Assembly: GCF_902729435.1 (NCBI RefSeq)
Contig: NZ_CACVCG010000057.1
Span: 140,170-204,169 of the forward strand
DNA: 64,000 nucleotides
Source: Magnetospirillum sp. UT-4
GTDB lineage: Bacteria; Pseudomonadota; Alphaproteobacteria; Rhodospirillales; Magnetospirillaceae
Direction: 5' to 3'
Shown here: in pieces, positions 58,952 through 64,000 of the stretch
How positions within the stretch are numbered: the stretch's first letter is position 1
Layout of the letters: every line of letters begins with the position of its first letter
Translations under genes and position numbers: made by a program
Notes under the pieces: model-generated
The model's input: the letters and a program-made list of their open reading frames with translations, nothing else
The model's database searches: none
What the model was told of the DNA's origin: nothing

Positions 58952-59380
58952 ATGCGCCCCCACGCCAGTGCCGTTCTCGGTTCCGCCCTGCTGCTTGCCG
59001 CCTGTGCCGGCAATCCCCAGACCGGCCAGGGACCGGCCGCGTCGGTGACGCCGGCCGGGGCGGGAGAGCCCGCCCCGGCGCCGTCCCGTCCCGCCATCGC
59101 CGAAGCCCGTCGCGTCCCCCTCGAGCCGACCGCGCTCAAGGGCCTGAGCCCGACCCAGCTGCGCTCCATGCTGGGCGCGCCGGTGTTCACCCGGCGCGAC
59201 ACCCCGGCCGAGATCTGGCAGTATCGCGGGCGCAGCTGCACCCTCGACCTGTTCCTGTATGACGACGGCGGCGGCCAGATCGTGGCCCATTACGCGGTGC
59301 GCTCGGCCCAGCCGGTGAGCGACCGCGATTGCGTCGACGAATTGCTCGGCCGCACCCGCCCGCCGGTGCCGGCCAGCTGA
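58952..59380 (+). CDS. Hypothetical lipoprotein, BamE/SmpA-like pattern
   Basis: A 142-residue protein with a lipobox LLAAC (cysteine at residue 18) and a proline/alanine-rich linker. The C-terminal part, LKGLSPTQLRSMLGAPVFTRR...EIWQYRGRSCTLDLFLY, resembles the small alpha-beta fold of BamE/SmpA-like lipoproteins. It lies 31 bp after the EI24 gene. Confidence 0.7.
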   Translation: MRPHASAVLGSALLLAACAGNPQTGQGPAASVTPAGAGEPAPAPSRPAIAEARRVPLEPTALKGLSPTQLRSMLGAPVFTRRDTPAEIWQYRGRSCTLDLFLYDDGGGQIVAHYAVRSAQPVSDRDCVDELLGRTRPPVPAS

Positions 59381-59684
59381 AGCGTCACGGACCAACACTC
59401 TCCTTATCCGTCCCCTCGGCGGCGTGGATGGCCGGGTCCAGCCCACTTGTGTCCGGTTGAACCGTCGGCCGTCATCCATGGCAACACGGATGGACACGGA
59501 TGCCCGCTGGCGCGGGAACACGGATAGCACGGATGGAGGTGGTGACGCGCTTCGCGCGCCAAGGGTCTGGAATCCGTGTTCATCCGCGTCCGGCGAAGCC
59601 GGAATCCGCGTCATCCGTGTTGCCATGGACGGCTGCCGACGGTTTTCCCGGACAGGCATGGGTCGAGCCCGGCCAGGACGGCAT
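59381..59684. repeat. Repeat-filled spacer with large inverted element (ACACGGATGAA family)
   Basis: No gene is seen in these 304 bases. Inverted arms of 18 perfect bases (59475-59492 and 59612-59629) enclose several ACACGGAT or ATCCGTGT blocks and small hairpins, including GACGCGC-TTC-GCGCGCC. A worn piece of the CCGGGTC repeat family lies just to the left (about 59428-59446). Related to the element at 48770-48888. Confidence 0.7.
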
Positions 59685-60317
59685 TCAGGACGGTTTCTCG
59701 TCGCACTCGCACAAATCCCGCACCACGCAAACCGGGCAGTCCGGCTTCTTCGCCTTGCAGACGTAGCGGCCATGCAGGATCAAATAGTGGTGGGCGTCGT
59801 GCAGGTAGGCGGCCGGGGTGTTCCGCAGCAGGCCCTGCTCCACCTCCAGCGGCGTCCGGCCGGGGGCCAGGCCGGTGCGGTTGGCGACGCGGAAGCAATG
59901 GGTATCGACGGCGATGGTGGGGTCGCCGAAGGCGACGTTGAGGACCACGTTGGCGGTCTTGCGCCCCACTCCCGGCAGCGCCTCGAGGGCGGCGCGGTCG
60001 CGCGGCACCTGGCCGCCGTGCTCGGCCAGCAGGATGCGCGACAGGGCGATGACGTTGCGCGCCTTGGTGCGGTACAAGCCGATGGTCCTGATGGCGTCGG
60101 CCAGGGCCGCCTCGCCCAGGGCGACCATGGCGGCCGGGGAGGCGACGCGCTCGAACAGCGGGCGGGTCGCCTTGTTGACCCCGACATCGGTGGCCTGGGC
60201 CGACAGCACCACCGCCACCAGCAGGGTATAGGGATTGACGTAGTGGAGTTCGCTCTTCGGCTCGGGCATGGCCGCCCGCAGGCGGGCGTAGAACGCCTCC
60301 GCCGCCTCAGGATTCAT
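59685..60317 (-). CDS. nth: Endonuclease III
   Basis: A 210-residue bifunctional DNA glycosylase/AP lyase for oxidised pyrimidines. The helix-hairpin-helix LPGVGRKTANVVLNVAFG with catalytic lysine, the DTHCFRVANR aspartate, and the C-terminal [4Fe-4S] ligands (CKAKKPDCPVCVVRDLCE) are intact. The ATG at 60317 overlaps the DUF971 stop by four bases. Confidence 0.96.
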   Translation of the reverse strand: MNPEAAEAFYARLRAAMPEPKSELHYVNPYTLLVAVVLSAQATDVGVNKATRPLFERVASPAAMVALGEAALADAIRTIGLYRTKARNVIALSRILLAEHGGQVPRDRAALEALPGVGRKTANVVLNVAFGDPTIAVDTHCFRVANRTGLAPGRTPLEVEQGLLRNTPAAYLHDAHHYLILHGRYVCKAKKPDCPVCVVRDLCECDEKPS

Positions 60318-60781
60318 CCGCAGCCGCCCTTGCCGCCCGAGCCGCAGCCGCAGCCGGCATGCTTGGGCGCGGCCTCGCCCCCGCCGGTGGCGTTGGCCCC
60401 GGTGGCGTTCGGGTGCCGGCTCAGGCCGGCGGCGGCCAGGGCCGCCTCGTATTCCCGCCAGATCTGGTCCTGGTTGGCGCCCAGCCAGTACAGGTAGTCC
60501 CAGGTGTAGATGCCGGAATCGTGCAGATCGTCGAAGACGATCTTGACCGCGTAATTGCCCACCGGCTCCACCGCGATGATGCCCACATGGCTGCGGCCGG
60601 AAACCAGCTTCTTCTCGTCCGGGGTGTGGCCCTGGACCTCGGCCGAGGGGCTTTCCACCCGCAGCAGCTCGGCCGGCAGGCTGAAGGCCTTTCCGTCCCC
60701 GAAACGAATTTCCAGGCGCTTTTCCGCCTTCTTGACCTTGATCTCTTCGGGCGTGTGCTGGCTGCCGTAGGTGCTGTTCAT
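60314..60781 (-). CDS. DUF971 protein with glycine/cysteine-rich tail
   Basis: A 155-residue protein. The DUF971 domain (about residues 10-115) shows [30 protein letters not shown] and [10 protein letters not shown], as in proteins linked to iron-sulfur handling and gamma-butyrobetaine hydroxylase N-termini. The last 15 residues, [15 protein letters not shown], are a Gly/Cys tail that could bind metal. It overlaps Trm112-like and nth genes by four bases each. Confidence 0.88.
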   Translation of the reverse strand: MNSTYGSQHTPEEIKVKKAEKRLEIRFGDGKAFSLPAELLRVESPSAEVQGHTPDEKKLVSGRSHVGIIAVEPVGNYAVKIVFDDLHDSGIYTWDYLYWLGANQDQIWREYEAALAAAGLSRHPNATGANATGGGEAAPKHAGCGCGSGGKGGCG

Positions 60782-60981
60782 TTGGATGCTCCCTGGGTGT
60801 CGAGGGACCGGGCTTCGTCCGGCAGCATGATCGGGATGCCGTCGCGGATGGGATAGGCCAGGCCGGCGCTCTCGCTGACCAGTTCCTGGCGGTCGGGGTC
60901 ATAGCGCAGCGGCCCCTTGGAGACCGGGCAGACCAGAATCTCCATCAGCTTGGGGTCGATGCCGGGCAGGCGGTCGGTCAT
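60778..60981 (-). CDS. Trm112-family small zinc-ribbon-like protein
   Basis: A 67-residue Trm112/YcaR-like protein ([17 protein letters not shown]...[17 protein letters not shown]). Only one of the usual cysteine pairs is present (a single CPV), so zinc binding is doubtful. Such proteins support methyltransferases in other organisms. It lies 16 bp after the LON gene. Confidence 0.9.
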   Translation of the reverse strand: MTDRLPGIDPKLMEILVCPVSKGPLRYDPDRQELVSESAGLAYPIRDGIPIMLPDEARSLDTQGASK

Positions 60982-60997
60982 GGTCGTCTCCGATGGG

Positions 60998-61648
60998 TCA
61001 ATGGCGGACGAAATCGCCGCTTTCGGTCAGCAGGGCCATTTCGAACATGGCGGTCATCAGCTGGGCGCGCTCGGTGGTGGAGGGGGCTTCCAGCAGCGCC
61101 TGCTTCTCTTCCGGCGACAGCGGCGCGGCCATGGCCAGCGCGGTGACCAGTTCGGTGTCGTTGCTGTCGTCCAGCCTGGCCATGTCGGCGGTCAGGCCCT
61201 GGTGCGACAGATAGGCCGAGACGGCGGCGATCAGCCGGCGGCGGTCGATGTCGATCCGGCCCTCGCCCTCGCGGTCGCCGGCGAAGGGGGCATAATCGGC
61301 CACCACCCGGCGATAGCCCGAGCGGCCGGGCTCCTCGCCGACCAGGCGGAAGCGGTTGATGCCCAGCCCGGTGATCAGGTAGCGGCCGTCGCCGGTCTCG
61401 CCGAAGGCGACGATGCGGGCCAAGCAGCCCACCGGCTGCAGGCCCGGCACCGGCACGCTGCCGTCCTCGGGTCCGGGCTGGACCAGGGCGAACAGGCGCC
61501 CCGTCCCCAGACAGTCGTCGGTCAGCGCCAGGTAGCGCGGCTCGAACACGGTCAGCGGCAGGCGGCCGCCGGGCAGCAGCAGGGCGCCGGCGACGGCGAA
61601 GACCGGCAGCACGCCGGGAAGTTCCCTGAAGTCCGCCAGGCCGGCCAT
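60998..61648 (-). CDS. LON substrate-binding domain protein
   Basis: A 216-residue stand-alone LON N-terminal domain, no ATPase or protease part. [26 protein letters not shown] and IGCLARIV-like [18 protein letters not shown] are family motifs. Function unknown, perhaps an adaptor. It starts 4 bp after the thioredoxin gene. Confidence 0.92.
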   Translation of the reverse strand: MAGLADFRELPGVLPVFAVAGALLLPGGRLPLTVFEPRYLALTDDCLGTGRLFALVQPGPEDGSVPVPGLQPVGCLARIVAFGETGDGRYLITGLGINRFRLVGEEPGRSGYRRVVADYAPFAGDREGEGRIDIDRRRLIAAVSAYLSHQGLTADMARLDDSNDTELVTALAMAAPLSPEEKQALLEAPSTTERAQLMTAMFEMALLTESGDFVRH

Positions 61649-61652
61649 GGCG

Positions 61653-62579
61653 CTACGAGAACAGCAGGCTGGACAGGCGCCGGCGTCCCGCCACCGTGAC
61701 CGGATGGGTCGGCCCCAGGGCCTCGAACAGCTTGACCAGCTGCTTGCGCGCGCCATCGTCGTTCCAGGTGCGGTCGCGGCGGAACAGCTCCAGCAGCTCG
61801 TCCACCGCCGCCTCGGTCTCGCCGGCGGCGTAATAGGCCATGGCCAGGTCGAAGCGGGCCTGATGGTCGCCCGCGTCCTGGGCCAGGCGGCGCCGCAGCT
61901 CGGCGGTGGCGCCGGCGCCGGGGGCGGTCTCGGCCAGTTCCAGGGCGGTGCGCACGGCGGCGATGTCGGCGTGGCGGGTGACGTCCTCGGGCAGCTGCGC
62001 CAGCATCTGCTTGACCGAGGCGGTGTCGCCCACCGCCATCAGGCAGCGCAGCAGGCCGGCGATGGCGGGGGCGTTGGCGGGGTCCTCGGCCAGCACCTGC
62101 TGGAACAGCTGGGCGGCGGTCTCGGGGTCGCCGCCGGCCAGGATCTCCTTGGCCTCGGCCACCAGATCGGCCAGCGAGGACTGGGCGCCGCCCTTGGTCA
62201 GGCGCTCGATGAAGCTGCGGATCTGGCCTTCCGGCTGGGCGCCGACGAAGGCGTCCACCGGGCGGCCATCCTTGAAGGCGTAGACCATGGGCACCGACTG
62301 CACCCGCAGCTGGGCGGCGAGGTCCTGGTTGCGGTCGACGTCGACCTTGACCATGCGCACGGCGCCGCGGAATTCCTTGACCACCTTCTCCAGGGTCGGT
62401 CCCAGCTGCTTGCACGGGCCGCACCAGGTGGCCCAGAAGTCGACGATGACCGGTACATGGCGCGACGCCTCGATGACGTCGGCCATGAAGGTGGCGGTGG
62501 TGGCGTCCTTGATCAGCTCGCCGGCGGCCGCGCCGCCGGGGGCGGCGGGCTTTCCGCCGGCACCGAAGATGAGATCCAT
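61653..62579 (-). CDS. Thioredoxin-TPR co-chaperone, YbbN/CnoX-like
   Basis: A 308-residue protein: thioredoxin domain at about residues 22-130 with an intact WCGPC (52-56), then TPR-like helices. In YbbN/CnoX this build holds unfolded proteins during oxidative stress and hands them to chaperones; unlike the E. coli form, this one keeps both redox cysteines. First gene of the operon trx-LON-Trm112-DUF971-nth. Confidence 0.93.
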   Translation of the reverse strand: MDLIFGAGGKPAAPGGAAAGELIKDATTATFMADVIEASRHVPVIVDFWATWCGPCKQLGPTLEKVVKEFRGAVRMVKVDVDRNQDLAAQLRVQSVPMVYAFKDGRPVDAFVGAQPEGQIRSFIERLTKGGAQSSLADLVAEAKEILAGGDPETAAQLFQQVLAEDPANAPAIAGLLRCLMAVGDTASVKQMLAQLPEDVTRHADIAAVRTALELAETAPGAGATAELRRRLAQDAGDHQARFDLAMAYYAAGETEAAVDELLELFRRDRTWNDDGARKQLVKLFEALGPTHPVTVAGRRRLSSLLFS

Positions 62580-62685
62580 GGGTATCAGGTCCGGGCGAGG
62601 TGGAGTTCGACCCGCAATAGATGGACCGTCCCCGCCACCCTGGCAAGGGCAAAGCGGACGATTGCGGGAAGGGACAAAAAAGGGC

Positions 62686-62713
62686 TTGATCGGGGCGCCG
62701 CTTTTCGTATTAT
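62686..62713 (+). promoter_or_regulatory. Promoter of tRNA-Gly
   Basis: TTGATC at 62686-62691 and TATTAT at 62708-62713, 16-base spacer, about 40 bases before the mature tRNA. Confidence 0.65.
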
Positions 62714-62753
62714 CCGGGCCTCCGGGCGCCAAGGCATCCGGTTCAGACGCCGA

Positions 62754-62828
62754 GCGGGCGTAGCTCAGGGGTAGAGCACAACCTTGCCAAGGTTGGGGTC
62801 GAGGGTTCGAATCCCTTCGCCCGCTCCA
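62754..62828 (+). tRNA. tRNA-Gly (anticodon GCC)
   Basis: Complete cloverleaf of 75 bases: acceptor GCGGGCG/CGCCCGC, D arm GCTC/GAGC, anticodon stem CAACC/GGTTG with loop TTGCCAA (GCC at 62786-62788), T loop TTCGAAT. The 3' CCA is encoded (62826-62828). Reads glycine codons GGC and GGU. Confidence 0.98.
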
Positions 62829-62845
62829 AGTCGCCAGACGTAAAG

Positions 62846-62867
62846 GCCGCGGTCTTCCGCGGCTTTT
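62846..62867 (+). terminator. Rho-independent terminator after tRNA-Gly
   Basis: Perfect 7-bp stem GCCGCGG/CCGCGGC with TCTT loop followed by TTTT. Confidence 0.88.
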
Positions 62868-62943
62868 CGCGTTTCTGGGGCTTAAGACAGGACTGCTGGT
62901 CGCGGCCCTAGGGACCAGTCAGACGGGCGCGGTTACCTCGTGG

Positions 62944-63180
62944 TTACATGGTGCCGACAGACCTCAGCAGATCGCATGGGTCAAACCCAACAGCTTCAGC
63001 GACGTCCAGGTACTCAAGCACATCCAAGCGCCGCTCGCCGCGTTCATACTTCGCCACATAAGATTGGGGTCGTCCCAGCTTCGCGGCTACTTGCGCCTGC
63101 GTAAGCCCACTGGATTTGCGAGCGGCAACCAGCAAGGCCAGAAGCCTTTGGTGTCGTTCGCTGTAGATGGGCTTGGGCAT
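62944..63180 (-). CDS. XRE-family helix-turn-helix regulator
   Basis: A 78-residue single-domain Cro/C1-type protein: SGLTQAQVAAKLGRPQSYVAKYERGERRLDVLEYL is the helix-turn-helix, typical of small antitoxin- or prophage-like regulators. The ATG at 63180 (MPKPIYSER) is the family-like start; a TTG 33 bases upstream is less likely. It diverges from the DUF429 gene, 107 bp apart. Confidence 0.85.
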   Translation of the reverse strand: MPKPIYSERHQRLLALLVAARKSSGLTQAQVAAKLGRPQSYVAKYERGERRLDVLEYLDVAEAVGFDPCDLLRSVGTM

Positions 63181-63287
63181 AAAATCTGACCGCCGGGTTT
63201 GCCCCTTGGTCAATAATCCCGCTATCGGATAATCCCATTTTGGGATACACAGCCCTCACTGGCCCTGGAATTTCCCGGATTAAGCCT

Positions 63288-63875
63288 ATGTGGGTTGGCG
63301 CAGACCCTGGAGGGAAAGACGCCTTCGGCGTCGCCACCATTGATGCGGATGACAACGTCCGCTCCTATTGCGTTTCCTGCGCCGAAGAAGCCGTCGAACT
63401 GATCTCGTTGCCGCCACGGGGAGTCGGTATTGATGCCCCCATGTGGTGGTCCGCTGGCCGGTCGAGTGACCGAATGGCCGATCGCAGAATCAGAAAAACA
63501 TACGGGCTATCGGGCGGACAGGTTGCAACAGCAAACTCGCTCCGCGGAGCCGCTCTTGTGCAAGGAGCACTGTTCGCAGACCTCATCCGCAAGAAGTTCC
63601 CGGGCACACCTATTACTGAGGTCCACCCCAAGGCTCTTCTATATGTTCCAGGTATAAACTGGCTACAGTTATGCCCAGAGCGTCCAATCCTTAGCTATAT
63701 CGGACCAGAACACGAACGAGACGCTATAATTGCAGCCATCGCTGCAAGAGAAGGAATGGAAGGAAGATGGAAGCATGATCTTTCAAAGGATCGGCTTCCT
63801 TCCGAGCAGGATGTAACTACCTATTGGCTCTCTCCAATGGCCTATTTTTGGCCAGAAATGATCCCGACAATTTAG
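63288..63875 (+). CDS. DUF429 predicted RNase H-fold nuclease
   Basis: A 195-residue DUF429 protein. WVGADPGGKDAFGVATIDAD has the first acidic strand of an RNase H-like fold, GVGIDAPMWW the second, TEVHPKALLY a conserved Glu-His, and HERDAIIAAIAAREG a late acidic helix. Biochemical role unproven. The 3' half of the gene is markedly A+T-richer than other genes in the window, which suggests recent transfer. It sits next to a small XRE gene and downstream of a tRNA. Confidence 0.8.
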   Translation: MWVGADPGGKDAFGVATIDADDNVRSYCVSCAEEAVELISLPPRGVGIDAPMWWSAGRSSDRMADRRIRKTYGLSGGQVATANSLRGAALVQGALFADLIRKKFPGTPITEVHPKALLYVPGINWLQLCPERPILSYIGPEHERDAIIAAIAAREGMEGRWKHDLSKDRLPSEQDVTTYWLSPMAYFWPEMIPTI

Positions 63876-63913
63876 CCCACATCTCCGCAGTTATACGCAT
63901 GTGAGCGAACCGC

Positions 63914-64000
63914 TCACCCCTGCCCGCTTAATTCGCGAAACCGCTCCAGGAATGCCTTACGGCCCTGGCTGGGCGAGAGGCACCTGATACGGCCGTCCTT
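63914..64000 (-). CDS. 3' end of an unidentified gene entering from the right
   Basis: An open frame running off the edge encodes a C-terminus ending GRKAFLERFRELSGQG before a TGA at 63914-63916. Only 28 residues are visible; family unknown. A perfect 7-bp hairpin GTGAGCG-AAC-CGCTCAC (63901-63917) overlaps its stop codon. Confidence 0.4.
   Translation of the reverse strand, partial: KDGRIRCLSPSQGRKAFLERFRELSGQG

Noticed and set aside
60778..60981. Trm112-like protein as a zinc-binding methyltransferase activator
   Set aside because: Only one cysteine is present, so the zinc site of true Trm112 is not supported; kept as a family member only.
62829..64000. Duplicate of the tRNA-Gly 3' end marking an attachment site
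   Set aside because: Looked for a repeat of the last 20 bases of the tRNA downstream and found none inside the window.

Overview
The window is about 64 kb of GC-rich (roughly two-thirds G+C), gene-dense chromosome from an alphaproteobacterium. Gene families and order (leuS/DUF3576, hisBHAFE, hslVU, Tim44-FxsA-SecB, dnaQ-coaE-aroE-maf-PPSR, hemE-hemH-hemJ-rho, mnmE-mnmG-rsmG-parA-parB, thioredoxin-LON-Trm112-DUF971) point to Rhodospirillales. The tandem porins and the repeat-rich spacers suggest a Magnetospirillum-like genus; that genus call is inference, not proof.

Layout. 1-8.1 kb: the 5' part of leuS (cut by the window edge), a DUF3576 lipoprotein, a TPR-glycosyltransferase plus a GT8-like enzyme, and two tandem paralogous porins with clear terminators. 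8.1-12.9 kb: ThiE-like protein, YggS, an unknown protein, ribA, a response regulator with a degenerate receiver, a secreted nuclease. 13.1-17.1 kb: a tightly overlapping minus-strand histidine operon with a methyltransferase gene inserted. 17.2-21.7 kb: SGNH protein-hslV-hslU, a Crp/Fnr regulator with an FNR-box-like palindrome in its leader, cysQ. 21.8-28 kb: XRE, Smr, lactate-utilisation genes lutABC with an extra membrane protein, mltA and a Tim44-domain protein. 28-32.8 kb: fxsA, secB, then dnaQ-coaE-aroE-maf-PPSR on the minus strand.

The centre of the window looks like the chromosome origin and centromere. The 524-bp spacer between the PPSR gene (transcribed left) and hemE (transcribed right) carries a cluster of DnaA-box-like 9-mers, an A+T-richer stretch and hairpins. 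Genes run away from it on both sides. Three parS-like palindromes (35.76, 43.54 and 45.45 kb) and parA-parB (46.1-47.8 kb) follow on the right. I read 32.8-47.8 kb as oriC plus the ParABS partition region.

47.9-64 kb: a small membrane protein, a YchJ-like protein, a minus-strand trio of two small paralogous proteins with an MbcA/ParS/Xre-type antitoxin-like protein, a DUF1631-like protein, creA, DUF6165 with two GT9 glycosyltransferases, adenosine kinase-typA, an EI24 membrane protein, a lipoprotein, a five-gene thioredoxin-to-nth operon, and tRNA-Gly(GCC). After the tRNA the composition changes, with an XRE regulator, a DUF429 protein and a fragment entering from the right edge, which looks like accessory DNA.

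Spacers contain at least six families of extragenic inverted repeats, several with compensating base changes in their stems. Nothing resembling a CRISPR array, insertion sequence or rRNA gene was seen.
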